In this document: positions 9,686 to 19,634 of the stretch, piece by piece
How positions within the stretch are numbered: the first letter of the stretch is position 1
Layout of the letters: each line of letters begins with the position of its first letter
Assembly: GCF_947496485.1 (NCBI RefSeq)
Contig: NZ_CANMCZ010000001.1
Coordinates: forward strand, 429,596 to 493,595
Length of the DNA stretch: 64,000 nucleotides
Direction of reading: 5' to 3'
Origin: an uncultured Winogradskyella sp.
GTDB lineage: Bacteria; Bacteroidota; Bacteroidia; Flavobacteriales; Flavobacteriaceae
Made by a program: the position numbers and the translations under genes
Notes under the pieces: model-generated
The model's database searches: none
What the model saw: only the letters and a program-made list of their open reading frames with translations
Told to the model about the DNA's origin: nothing

Positions 9686-12600
9686 TTAAAATGATGCTCT
9701 TATACCTAAGGTAAAAGTTCTAGCTAGTGGTGTTGTTCCTATCCTTAGCTGACGAATATCTCTATTTTTACCTATTTCAAACAAATTAGTTCCAGAAAGA
9801 TTTAGACTTAAATCCTCAAGACCTAAATCTTTACAATAGGCATCCTCAAACTCATATGTTAACTGTGCACGGTTAATGCTAAAGTAACTCGTGTCGAACA
9901 GCCAAAACGTAGATTGTCTAAAATTATTTTGATTTGTTTGCGATGATAACCTAGGGTATGTTGCCGAACTTGCAGTTTCTGGTGTCCATCTTCCTAAAAC
10001 GACTTCCGAGTATTTATCATTACCATCTACTGAATAATATTCGTTAAAACTATTATTTAACTTATTACCGTCAGCTCCAGATTGACCTACACCCAAAACA
10101 AAAAGGTTGAACCTTTTGTAATTTAAGTTAAGGTTTAGCGCATACGTCCATGGGCTACTTGATTGCCCGATTGCTCTTCTATCATCATTATCTATAATAT
10201 TATCTCCATTTAAATCCTGATATTTTATATCTCCTGGTTGAACGTTACCAAATTGAGGCACAGGTAAACCAGCATTTAAATTACCATTTGTATCAAAATC
10301 TGATTCAGCATAAAAACCTTGATCAACTAATCCAAAAATTGTAGAAATCTCTCTTCCTTGTGTTTGCAGATAATCTTCAGTAAATAATTCAGATCTTATA
10401 ACTCTTTCAGTTTGACTATATAGCACGTTTGCACCTACAGTAATTGAAAAATCTTCATAAGTTTTATTGAAATTCATACCGATTTCAAAACCTGTATATA
10501 AGTTTTTATTAAAATTATTATACGGTCTAAATGTATCATAAAAAGACGGGAATTGATCTTGTAAGAATGTTATTTGTTTGTCTAATTCTGTTTTAAAGTA
10601 ATTAGCTTCTATCCAAAGCGAATTCATTAAATATGTTTCGAAACCTAAATTTAAATCTATACGCTCTTCAAATGTTAAATCAAGATTTTCTCCTTGTGTA
10701 ATATCTATTCTTCGATTGGTATTACCATCAGCCCAACCAACATTGTTACCAAAAGAATAGTTTACATCATATAAATAGTAAGCGCTAGCATTATTATTAA
10801 CAGTACCACCAGCATTAAGCGCAGTAATACCTCGATCTGACTTTAAAATACCGCCAGAAGCTTTTAACTTAAGGTAATTAATAACTTTACTATCCTTTAA
10901 AAAAGGTTCTTCACTTAAAATGTAAGCTATACCAGACGTTGGTGAAAATGCGCCTCTATTTCCTTTCGGTAGTTTTATTGAATTAATATAGGTTCCTGTA
11001 AAATCAAAAAATAGTTTCTTTTTGAAGTCATAAGCCATTTGAAAGCCTACGTGCGCATCAACATCTGTTTGAATAACATCATTTCGTCTTTGTGAATTAT
11101 AAAAACCTAATAAAGTGGTATTTAAAGAATGGTCCTTAGCAAAAGAGGTATCATAGTTTATAAGTCCATAAAGACCAAAGCGAGATAAAAAACCATTGGT
11201 AGTAGTGTTTTGTTCTAGATCTTTTAAATCTATACCAAAATCAGCAAGACCTGTTATGTTATCACCATCCCAAATTGGTTCATAGGTTTTAAATTGATTC
11301 TCTGTAGTTAAATCATAAGAATCAAAAAAATCAAAACTTACATAGGTTTTAGCTGATAAGCCTTTTGCTATTCTATCTAAATCAAAATTAATGGTGTTAT
11401 TAAACTGTGTAGAACGAAACACTCTATTTCGATAACCACCTGCAATAGCTAAAGCTATGGGTGCATCTGATCCAAACTGTTGAGTTGACCCTAAAAGATT
11501 TCCATTAAACGTGTTTGCCGCTAGTAATTGTCCTGCAAGTGTAGGATCACTAGTATCTATTAAATCAATTGGTAAAAATGGTGAATAAGCGTTTGGTTTT
11601 AACGTAGTTCCTGCGCTCAATAAATCGGCTCTAGACCCTTTGGTTGTGCTTATAACTGCAATTCCATCAAGACTACTAGTAATCCAATCATTTATTTTAA
11701 AATCCAAGTTACCCCTTACATTAAAACGGTTAGTTCCTGAATTTATATCTTCATTGATATCCACCCATGCATCCTCACGATTCCATCCCACGTTAACATA
11801 ATATTGATTTTTATCATTACCACCTGAAAACTCAGTTATAATATTTGTAAAATTGACAAAAGGTTGAACGTATTCATTTGAATAAATATCTACATCTGGA
11901 TATTTGTATATATTAGAACTTGTTCTAAATTCTTGTATAAGTGATGGTGCAAAAAAATCATCTAACCCGTCATTATTTCTTGCTTCATTAAAAAGTGTCA
12001 TATACGCAGATGAACCTAAATAATTGGGCAAAGAGATAGGCGCTCTAATACCAGATTGAATATTAACATTGACTTCTTTTTTGTTAGCTTTACCACGTTT
12101 GGTATTAATAACAATAACACCATTTCTTCCTTGACTACCATATAAGGCAACAGAATTGGCATCTTTAAGTACAGTGATCTGCTCAACCTCTTCCATATTT
12201 AGAATATTAGGATCACGACCAATGACACCATCAATAACAAAAACAGCATCGCCTACACCTCCTATACCTCTAATATTATCAGAACCTCTAACCCCTAACT
12301 GGAGTCCGTTAATATAATCTCTAACCCGTTGGGTATTGTCATAAGTTAATCGGTCTTTTGTGTTAATTGAGGATACTGCACCAACAATCTCACGCCTATA
12401 TTTAGTGGCAACTCCCATCTTTAATTCGTCATCTTTTGAAGCAAGGAAAGGAGATTTTTTCATGGTAATATTGCCAGTTAAATCAGACATAGTAATAATG
12501 GCTGATATGTAACCCTTTTTTTCAAGTACGACAGACTCATCATCTTGTAAGGTAATTTTAAACTGTCCGTTAACATCCGAAGATGTCTTATTTCCATTTG

Positions 12601-12757
12601 AGCTAAAAATATCTACTCCGCTTATGGGGTTACCTTGCTCATCAACTACAGTTGCTGTTACCTCTACACCATCAGTTTGAGCCATTGCAACATTACCAAT
12701 GCAAAACAGCATTAAGCAAAATAGAGTAAGCAACCTATATAATTTATTTATCTTCAT
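9686..12757 (-). CDS. SusC/RagA TonB-dependent transporter (second pair)
   Basis: Outer-membrane TonB-dependent glycan importer, 1023 residues. I place the start at 12757 (MKINKLYRLLTLFCLMLFC, a clear signal peptide) rather than at 12868; the extra 37 codons overlap the end of the upstream SusD and are not signal-like. Order: signal peptide, carboxypeptidase-like regulatory domain (VEVTATVVDEQGNPISGVDIF), plug with VFVIDGVIGRD...ITVLKDANSVALYGSQGRNGVIVINTKRG, then the barrel ending in LGIRASF. Upstream of the plug the segment KMGVATKYRREIVGAVSS replaces the usual VVVIGYGTQ stretch. It lies between SusD 1 (44 bases upstream) and its own SusD 2. Confidence 0.94.
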   Translation of the reverse strand: MKINKLYRLLTLFCLMLFCIGNVAMAQTDGVEVTATVVDEQGNPISGVDIFSSNGNKTSSDVNGQFKITLQDDESVVLEKKGYISAIITMSDLTGNITMKKSPFLASKDDELKMGVATKYRREIVGAVSSINTKDRLTYDNTQRVRDYINGLQLGVRGSDNIRGIGGVGDAVFVIDGVIGRDPNILNMEEVEQITVLKDANSVALYGSQGRNGVIVINTKRGKANKKEVNVNIQSGIRAPISLPNYLGSSAYMTLFNEARNNDGLDDFFAPSLIQEFRTSSNIYKYPDVDIYSNEYVQPFVNFTNIITEFSGGNDKNQYYVNVGWNREDAWVDINEDINSGTNRFNVRGNLDFKINDWITSSLDGIAVISTTKGSRADLLSAGTTLKPNAYSPFLPIDLIDTSDPTLAGQLLAANTFNGNLLGSTQQFGSDAPIALAIAGGYRNRVFRSTQFNNTINFDLDRIAKGLSAKTYVSFDFFDSYDLTTENQFKTYEPIWDGDNITGLADFGIDLKDLEQNTTTNGFLSRFGLYGLINYDTSFAKDHSLNTTLLGFYNSQRRNDVIQTDVDAHVGFQMAYDFKKKLFFDFTGTYINSIKLPKGNRGAFSPTSGIAYILSEEPFLKDSKVINYLKLKASGGILKSDRGITALNAGGTVNNNASAYYLYDVNYSFGNNVGWADGNTNRRIDITQGENLDLTFEERIDLNLGFETYLMNSLWIEANYFKTELDKQITFLQDQFPSFYDTFRPYNNFNKNLYTGFEIGMNFNKTYEDFSITVGANVLYSQTERVIRSELFTEDYLQTQGREISTIFGLVDQGFYAESDFDTNGNLNAGLPVPQFGNVQPGDIKYQDLNGDNIIDNDDRRAIGQSSSPWTYALNLNLNYKRFNLFVLGVGQSGADGNKLNNSFNEYYSVDGNDKYSEVVLGRWTPETASSATYPRLSSQTNQNNFRQSTFWLFDTSYFSINRAQLTYEFEDAYCKDLGLEDLSLNLSGTNLFEIGKNRDIRQLRIGTTPLARTFTLGIRASF

Positions 12758-12801
12758 TTTTTTCTTTATATTAATTAAAGCGAATTTATCAAAGACTACC
12801 A

Positions 12802-14712
12802 CTACCATCCTGGATTTTGAGGAAAGCCTTCGTAAATTTGTGTTTGCGCAACTGGAAATGGTAACCAATAATGCTTAGGGAACTCACAAATTCTATCTAC
12901 AAGAAGTGTTTCTGTGAAATTACTTTGGTCTTGCGGAAAATCTAAGGCTAATTTTCTTCTATACTTATCTAAATGGGCTACTCCCCATCGTCTAATATCA
13001 ACCCATCGATGTGATTCATAACTTAACTCTACAGATCTTTCTCTTCTTAATTCATCCATAAACTTATTGTTATCCCCGACTATAGCAGGATTTACATTAG
13101 GAATACCAGCTCTACTACGTAATAAATTAATCACGCCCTCTGCTGATAAGCCATAAGAACTAGGGATTGCTGTTGCACCGCTAGAAGCATGTAATGCTTC
13201 TGCATACATTAAATAAACATCTGTAAGTCTCATATGCATTCGTACTCCGGTGTATTGATTTATAATAGGATTCCATCTCGTATGATACTTATCGTCAACT
13301 TTAGGGTAAAATTTTGTCCACATATACCCTGTATTATTTACTATTTTAATGTTTTCAGCACCAGAACTACGGTGGACACCTTTATTACCAGAATTTTCAA
13401 ACCAAAGCTGGGCTGTCTTATGCGGATCGTCAGCTCCAGGATCTATAACTTGTCCATCAATGATATGCCATTTATAAAAACGTGGATCACGGTTTGCAAA
13501 AGGCTGAGTGGGATCGTAAGTTGGTGGTCCAAAATTACCACTAAGATCATCTTCAATAGATAGCCCATTAGCCATACCAAAATTGTTATGAATAAAATTA
13601 TGTGTAGGACTGATAACTTCATATCCAGCAGAATTGGTATGAATAGCTCTACTTACTCCTGATGCCATAAATCTTGTAGCCTGCCCTTGACTCCCACCAG
13701 TTGCAGAAAATATAAATTCTGTACTTCCTGGCCATGTACCAGGTGCTGGTGATCTCCAAAACACATCATCGTAGTTTTCCCAAGACGCTAATGCATAACG
13801 TCCTTGGTCGGCTAATTGAAGAATTCCTGAAAAAGCCTCGACCGCCATATCACATAACTCTGTATCATAGTCATATGGATTTACACTTACATTGTTACCT
13901 TTCATTAAGGGACTTGCGGCTAAAAGTAAGTTTTTACCTTGAAAAGCATATGCCGTACCTTTAGTAAGCCTACCTCTATTTTCACCTTGTGTTAGTTGTC
14001 CATAAGGCTCTTGATCCCAATTTACGGGTAATAATGTAATGGCTTTTATATAATCTTCATTAGCTCGTAAAGCACTTTCTTTGTAGGTCTCTGGGCGTGG
14101 TATTTCAAAATCATCTACTAAAACTCTATCAATATATGGATAACGCCCCCAAAATTTCATAATCTCATTATGGAAAAATGCTCTAAAAAAATAAGCTTGT
14201 CCAAGAATAACATCTTTTTCTGCTTGAGTGGCATTTACCATTAAATCCCTATTCTCAACATACTCAATTACAATATTAGCTTTACGGATACCACGTAAGC
14301 TGCCATCATATAACCCTGGTCTTTGTCTATTAAATGAGTTATTATTTTCTACATTAGCAGAGTTAGTACCTGTTGATCCATAATTAGAATTGTAGTGGTT
14401 ATTTAAGTAACAAAAATTATCTCTAATCACATCAGTGAATCTTCCTGCATCAATATCACCACTTGCTTTTGTAGGCCTATCAACAAATCCATCATCTCCT
14501 AAAAGGAAATCTTGAAAGGTATGCGATTGCTGTTCATAAGACACTACTAAGGCATACATTTCTTCAACAAAACCTTGCGCATTTGTAAAGGTAGAAAAAA
14601 CCACTTCTTCATCTATGACTGCATCTGGTTCTACATCTAAATAGTCCTGGCATGAAAACGAGAATACTAATCCTAAGATTAATACTATTTTTAGTTTATA
14701 ACTTTTCATCAT
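12802..14712 (-). CDS. SusD/RagB family glycan-binding lipoprotein (first pair)
   Basis: Surface SusD homologue of 636 residues. It has a lipoprotein signal (VFSFSCQDYLDVEP, Cys about 21). The start could be 14712 or the adjacent Met at 14709. The family C-terminus is clear: MRLTDVYLMYAEALHASSG, NLLRSRAGIPNV, then ELRRERSVELSYESHRWVDIRRWG. It lies 9 bases downstream of SusC 1. It is larger than the second SusD and only moderately similar to it, so the two pairs probably take up different ligands or different sizes of one glycan. Confidence 0.95.
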   Translation of the reverse strand: MMKSYKLKIVLILGLVFSFSCQDYLDVEPDAVIDEEVVFSTFTNAQGFVEEMYALVVSYEQQSHTFQDFLLGDDGFVDRPTKASGDIDAGRFTDVIRDNFCYLNNHYNSNYGSTGTNSANVENNNSFNRQRPGLYDGSLRGIRKANIVIEYVENRDLMVNATQAEKDVILGQAYFFRAFFHNEIMKFWGRYPYIDRVLVDDFEIPRPETYKESALRANEDYIKAITLLPVNWDQEPYGQLTQGENRGRLTKGTAYAFQGKNLLLAASPLMKGNNVSVNPYDYDTELCDMAVEAFSGILQLADQGRYALASWENYDDVFWRSPAPGTWPGSTEFIFSATGGSQGQATRFMASGVSRAIHTNSAGYEVISPTHNFIHNNFGMANGLSIEDDLSGNFGPPTYDPTQPFANRDPRFYKWHIIDGQVIDPGADDPHKTAQLWFENSGNKGVHRSSGAENIKIVNNTGYMWTKFYPKVDDKYHTRWNPIINQYTGVRMHMRLTDVYLMYAEALHASSGATAIPSSYGLSAEGVINLLRSRAGIPNVNPAIVGDNNKFMDELRRERSVELSYESHRWVDIRRWGVAHLDKYRRKLALDFPQDQSNFTETLLVDRICEFPKHYWLPFPVAQTQIYEGFPQNPGW

Positions 14713-14721
14713 TTTTCTTTT

Positions 14722-17700
14722 TTAAAAATTCATATTAAAACCAAAGTTAAATCTTTTTAAGGTAGGATAATCCCCTCTTGACCGCGCTTCACCTGAAGTA
14801 TTAAACTCTCTATCATCAGGCAAATTAGACCATAAAAACAGGTTATTTCCATTTGCAAAAATTTGAAGTTTCTTCAACCCAAGTTTTTCGCAGGTCTCTC
14901 TTGGTATATCATAAGATAAAGAAACAGCTCTAAGCCTTGTTAATGACGCATCTAACCAATTATCTCTAGGATTAGTGGCTCCCGGAACTCCAAATGATGG
15001 TTGAGTATCTGTATTATTAGGCGTATCTACGGTCCAATAATCTAAATCTTGCTCAAAAATTAACGGTGTTGAATTACTAAACGTTTGGTTACTGAACAAT
15101 CTAGACGCATTTTGGGTACCATACAACTGCGCTGAAATACTAAACCCTTTGTATCGCGCGCCTAGAGTAAGGCCCCAAGTCCTTTGAGGTTGGTTTGGAT
15201 AACCGAAAGGTGCATTATCGAAATTAGAATTATAAACACCATCTCCATCAAAATCTACAAGATCATAATACCCAGGACGTACTGTACTTTGATTTTCATT
15301 TAAAGGAGTTGAACTATAAATATCGTCCCAACTAGTCAATATACCTGCAGGAATCCCTGTGCTTCCTTGCCCAATATTAAAACCAGCATCATTTAGATAA
15401 GCAGCCCGCAATGCTGGATCATCTCTTACTATTACTTCATCTATAGCTTGAGTAAAATTAAAATCACCAGATAGTGTTAAACCGTTATCAAAAGTATAAC
15501 TGGAACCAAGAACAATCTCATAACCCCTTATCTCAACGACACCTCTATTAACAAGCGGAGGGCTTGCTCCCACAAAATCTGGTGAAAGTTGAGTATTAAC
15601 AATTACAATTTTACTACGATCTTCGGCAAAATAATCTAGCTCTCCGGTTAATAAACCATTAAATAAATTAAACTCAGCACCTATGTTATATTTAACAGCT
15701 TCCTCCCACTGAAGGTTTGGGTTTCCAACAACACTTTCTCTATAAAACGTGTAGGGCGAAAGTCCTTGATAAGCACTTGGTACTAAATATGCTGATCCAC
15801 CAGATCCCCATTGCGTAAGATGATTCCATCTTCCTATTACATTACTTGCTTGGATAAAACTATCATCACCAATAAGACCATAGGATCCTCTAAATTTTAG
15901 TAAATTTAGCCAATCTACATTTTCCATGAAGGCTTCGTTTGAGAGTGTCCAACCTACTGCTACAGAAGGGAATAAGTCGAAACGAAATCCTCGTCCAAAT
16001 TGTTCTGAGCCATTGTAAGCACCATTAATATCTAAAAAGTATCTTTTGTCGTAATTATAAGTGACCCTACCTACCCAATCTTCTCGGTATGTTGGAAAAG
16101 CGAAAAGCCCAGTGCCACTTGCAGCCTCCTGTCTTCTAACTAAGAACAGCCCTGTTAGGTTATGTTTTTCATTAAAAGTTTTGTTATAATTCAATGAAGC
16201 ATCATAAACCATTCGACGTCTTCGTTGGTTATCCTCTACTTGTGAATTTCCTAAAGTCCATGGTGGTCGCACATAACCAAATCTGGTATTGCTATCTGGA
16301 ATAAGAATTTCCTCTACACCATCACTACTGTAAACCCTATAAATTACACCTCCATCATTTAAACTTTGTTTACTTCTCTGACTATTATCTAGAGAAAATC
16401 GTCCTTGAAAAGACAAGCCTTCAGTAATAAAGTCTAATTTTTGTTTTAGTATAAAATCTGTATTGACTTGAAATTGTCTAAAAGTGTCATAACCACGAGC
16501 TGATAAAAACTCAACAGGGTTATTGTATACATTAAAATAACTAAAGGGGTTTCCATACAACCCATCTGGATATACAGGCGTGTAAAGACTTGGCGCTATT
16601 AAATAAAGTCCATTAGTTACATTACCTAAGCCACCAGGACTCTCTCTAACACCTAAAAAACCAGCTAGATTAACAGACAACTCAGTAGTATTTGTAATAT
16701 TAAAATCTATGTTACTTCTAAAGTTAAATCTATCATATCGATACTCACCTAAATAGCCTCTTCCATTATCGTATCTACCACCATCAAAAATATCATTTAC
16801 AGTTTGATACGCTAAACTGCCAAAATATTTAGCCGTTTTATTACCACCACGTACAGACAAATTAATTCTATAATCTTGTGCATAATCTTTCAACAATTCA
16901 TCTTCCCAATCAACATTAGGATAAATATAACTTTCCTCTAAACTTGCAGGGTTACGATATCTATCTACAACAGCTAATGGTGTATAATTATTCCATGTAT
17001 TGGGAGCTTGAGCTATCCCTCTTAAAATAGCACTATTTGCTTCTAAAAAAGCATCATAAGAATCTAATTTATTTGGTAATTGAGAAACGGTTTTAATGGT
17101 TGAATTAATACTTAGCGACAGTTGCGCTTTTCCTGTTTGACCTCGCTTAGTGGTAATTAAAATCACCCCATTAGCGCCTTCCACGCCAAAAACCGCCGTA
17201 GCAGAAGCATCTTTAAGCACCGATAAATTTTCTATATCGTTCATATCTATATCGTTCATTGACCTCTTAACACCATCCACAAGTACAAGAGGGTCGCCAT
17301 CAGTATTCCATGAACTTTTACCACGAATATAAATCTTCAAATTATCTTCTCCAGGAACACCACTACCTTGTATAGCGGTAACACCTGGTAAATTACCTTG
17401 TAATGCTTCTTCAACATTGGCTACACCAGCAGCCCTTTCCATCAAATCCTCACCTTTTATCTGCGTAATAGCAGCTACCACACTCTCTTTTTTCTGGGTA
17501 CCATAACCAATAACGACTACTTCATCTAAACTTGCCACATCCTCTTCTAAGGTTAAATTGATTGTTGTTCGACCATTGACTTGAATTTCCTGAGTTTTAA
17601 AACCTACATAAGAAAACAGTAAAATTTCATCACCCAAAGTTAACTCAAGGGAATAGTTTCCATCAAAATCTGTATATGTACCTGTAGTAGTTCCTTTTTG

Positions 17701-17862
17701 TACTACACTTACACCTGGTATAGGCATCCCACTAGCATCCTTTACAACACCAGAAACCGTATTCTGAGCCTCTAAATTTATAGCTGTAAAACTGGAAAAC
17801 ACTATTGCCAGTAGTAATGCTAACCCAGAACCAGGAAACTGCTTTTTAAATTTTTGTTTCAT
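14722..17862 (-). CDS. SusC/RagA TonB-dependent transporter (first pair)
   Basis: First gene of the uptake operon, 1046 residues. A signal peptide ends near LEAQ (residue about 33). A carboxypeptidase-like regulatory domain follows (VSGVVKDASGMPIPGVSVVQKGTTTGTYTDFDGNYSL), then the TonB-interacting DEVVVIGYGTQKKE segment, the plug (PLVLVDGVKRSMNDID...LKDASATAVFGVEGANGVILITTKRG) and a barrel ending FNFGFNMNF. Transcription is expected from the shared motif/-7 box at 17945-17990, about 83 bases upstream of the start. It imports the glycan whose monomers probably feed the xylose and galactose operons. Confidence 0.95.
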   Translation of the reverse strand: MKQKFKKQFPGSGLALLLAIVFSSFTAINLEAQNTVSGVVKDASGMPIPGVSVVQKGTTTGTYTDFDGNYSLELTLGDEILLFSYVGFKTQEIQVNGRTTINLTLEEDVASLDEVVVIGYGTQKKESVVAAITQIKGEDLMERAAGVANVEEALQGNLPGVTAIQGSGVPGEDNLKIYIRGKSSWNTDGDPLVLVDGVKRSMNDIDMNDIENLSVLKDASATAVFGVEGANGVILITTKRGQTGKAQLSLSINSTIKTVSQLPNKLDSYDAFLEANSAILRGIAQAPNTWNNYTPLAVVDRYRNPASLEESYIYPNVDWEDELLKDYAQDYRINLSVRGGNKTAKYFGSLAYQTVNDIFDGGRYDNGRGYLGEYRYDRFNFRSNIDFNITNTTELSVNLAGFLGVRESPGGLGNVTNGLYLIAPSLYTPVYPDGLYGNPFSYFNVYNNPVEFLSARGYDTFRQFQVNTDFILKQKLDFITEGLSFQGRFSLDNSQRSKQSLNDGGVIYRVYSSDGVEEILIPDSNTRFGYVRPPWTLGNSQVEDNQRRRRMVYDASLNYNKTFNEKHNLTGLFLVRRQEAASGTGLFAFPTYREDWVGRVTYNYDKRYFLDINGAYNGSEQFGRGFRFDLFPSVAVGWTLSNEAFMENVDWLNLLKFRGSYGLIGDDSFIQASNVIGRWNHLTQWGSGGSAYLVPSAYQGLSPYTFYRESVVGNPNLQWEEAVKYNIGAEFNLFNGLLTGELDYFAEDRSKIVIVNTQLSPDFVGASPPLVNRGVVEIRGYEIVLGSSYTFDNGLTLSGDFNFTQAIDEVIVRDDPALRAAYLNDAGFNIGQGSTGIPAGILTSWDDIYSSTPLNENQSTVRPGYYDLVDFDGDGVYNSNFDNAPFGYPNQPQRTWGLTLGARYKGFSISAQLYGTQNASRLFSNQTFSNSTPLIFEQDLDYWTVDTPNNTDTQPSFGVPGATNPRDNWLDASLTRLRAVSLSYDIPRETCEKLGLKKLQIFANGNNLFLWSNLPDDREFNTSGEARSRGDYPTLKRFNFGFNMNF

Positions 17863-17944
17863 ATATTCAGTTTAAATTTCAACGTATAGTTAGTTATATT
17901 TCATTATGATAATGCCACAAAGTCAAATCATAAAGATATGTTAA

Positions 17945-17990
17945 CAAATTTCAACATAAAAAAAAGGTAAAGTATCCTGTACTATACTGT
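17945..17990 (-). promoter_or_regulatory. Shared PUL operator-promoter module, site B (SusC operon)
   Basis: On the minus strand ACAGTATAGTACAGGATA (17990-17973), then 20 bases, then GAAATTTG (17952-17945), which matches TAnnTTTG except the first base. The 18-mer is 16/18 identical to site C. It can be read as three pentamers AACAG-TATAG-TACAG followed by GATA. Confidence 0.65.
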
Positions 17991-18142
17991 TAAAATTGTT
18001 TTTCTATCTATTTCTCATATTTACAATAGATTACACTAAGCGACCTTTTATTTGTTAGTATTTTTTTAATTAATGAACTGTCTTGTAAAATGAAGTTTCG
18101 ACTTTGAATTTTTAAAAATCATCTTAAACTTTTGACTATATT

Positions 18143-19561
18143 TTATTTCTCCCAAAGACCTTCCATTTCTTCCAGTGCTTTTCCTTTTGTTTCAGGCACC
18201 AATTTCCAAACAAAAATCATCGCCAATAAAGACATAGCACCATAAATCCAATAGGCAAACCCATGATTAAACTGCTCTGTTAAATAAGTGTTATCGTCCA
18301 TCATCGGGAATGTGAGTGATACTAAATAATTCGATATCCACTGAGCTGCTACAGCTATTGCCATAGCTTTACCTCTAATTTTATTAGGAAATATTTCGGA
18401 CAGTAAAACCCAAGTTATTGGTCCCCAACTCATAGCAAAACTTGCTACATAAAGCATCATACATGCCAAGGCTAAATAGCCCGTTGCTCCACCATAAAAC
18501 ACAAATCCTAATGAAAACATGGCTATGGCCATCCCTAAAGCTCCAATGATCATCAATGGTTTTCTACCATAATTATCTACGGTTCTAATTGCTATTATGG
18601 TGAATAGAAAGTTAACAATACCAACTATAATAGTAAGTAGCAACGCACCATCTGTATTTGGATCTATATTCTTAAAAATTTCTGGAGCATAATATAGCAC
18701 CACATTAATTCCAACAAACTGTTGAAAAATTGATAGTGTTATCCCAATAATAATCACCAACCATCCAAAAGATAAAAGCTTACCAGAGTGTTGTACTACA
18801 GATCCTTTTATTTCTTCTAATATTCGATTCCCTTCATCTTCTCCATTGACTTTTATAAGCACATCTAATGCTTCTTCTGGTTTATTTTTAAGCATTAATG
18901 AACGTGGTGTATCAGGCACAAAAAACAACAGTCCTAGAAATATTCCAGCAGGTATAACTTCTGATGCAAACATCCATCGCCATCCTACTTCATTTAACCA
19001 AGCGTCTGAACCTCCGCCTCTTGAAATAAAATAATTCACAAAATAAACCACCATAAAGCCACCAACAATGGCCAGTTGATTATAAGACACCAATTGACCT
19101 CTACTTTTAGCTGGTGCAATTTCTGAAATGTATAGTGGCGATAGCATAGATGCTAATCCCACACCTATACCACCAAGAATTCTATAAAAAACAAAGATTG
19201 TAGAGAATGTATGGTCTAATTCCCCTATTGGTTTGATAAACATCTCAGGCATTGCAGATCCAAGGGCAGATATTAAAAATAAAATTGCGGCAAGTATTAA
19301 TCCTTTTTTTCTGCCCAGCTTTTTACTAACAAGTCCACCAGAAAGTCCTCCGATAATACAACCTATTAGGGCACTTGACACTATAAAACCTTTAAAAGCA
19401 CTTGCAGCTTTTTCTGACAACCCTTTAGGAGTTACAAAAAAGCTATCCAAGGAACCTACTGTTCCTGAAATTACTCCTGTATCATACCCAAATAGCAGTC
19501 CACCCAGAGTAGCTACCAATGTTAGTTTTAAAAGATATCCTGATTTTGCAGATGTTCCCAT
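18143..19561 (-). CDS. Sugar porter MFS transporter, probably D-xylose:H+ symporter
   Basis: Inner-membrane major facilitator of the sugar porter family, 472 residues, about 12 membrane segments. Family signatures are present: GGLLFGYDTGVISG near the N-terminus, GRKKGL after helix 2, YRILGGIGVGLASMLSPLYISEIAP, QQFVGINVVLYYAPEIF, DNYGRKPLMIIG and the C-terminal VPETKGKALEEME. It ends the xylose operon, 73 bases after xylA, with a hairpin in that gap. Specificity for xylose is inferred from xylA and xylB; the family also moves glucose, arabinose or galactose. Confidence 0.88.
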   Translation of the reverse strand: MGTSAKSGYLLKLTLVATLGGLLFGYDTGVISGTVGSLDSFFVTPKGLSEKAASAFKGFIVSSALIGCIIGGLSGGLVSKKLGRKKGLILAAILFLISALGSAMPEMFIKPIGELDHTFSTIFVFYRILGGIGVGLASMLSPLYISEIAPAKSRGQLVSYNQLAIVGGFMVVYFVNYFISRGGGSDAWLNEVGWRWMFASEVIPAGIFLGLLFFVPDTPRSLMLKNKPEEALDVLIKVNGEDEGNRILEEIKGSVVQHSGKLLSFGWLVIIIGITLSIFQQFVGINVVLYYAPEIFKNIDPNTDGALLLTIIVGIVNFLFTIIAIRTVDNYGRKPLMIIGALGMAIAMFSLGFVFYGGATGYLALACMMLYVASFAMSWGPITWVLLSEIFPNKIRGKAMAIAVAAQWISNYLVSLTFPMMDDNTYLTEQFNHGFAYWIYGAMSLLAMIFVWKLVPETKGKALEEMEGLWEK

Positions 19562-19596
19562 AGTGTGTTTAGTTAGTTAGTTTTTATACTTATTTA

Positions 19597-19627
19597 GACC
19601 TTTCAAGTTATAAAAACCCGAAAGGTC
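19597..19627 (-). repeat. Inverted repeat between xylA and the transporter gene
   Basis: Perfect 8-bp arms GACCTTTC (19597-19604) and GAAAGGTC (19620-19627) enclose a 15-base loop. No T-run follows on either strand, so it does not look like a full terminator; it may stabilise or cut the mRNA and set unequal expression of xylA and the transporter. Confidence 0.5.
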
Positions 19628-19634
19628 TTCAAAT

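Noticed and set aside
12758..12868. N-terminal extension of the second SusC
   Set aside because: The extra 37 codons overlap the end of SusD 1 in another frame and precede a perfect signal peptide starting at 12757; the downstream ATG is the better start.
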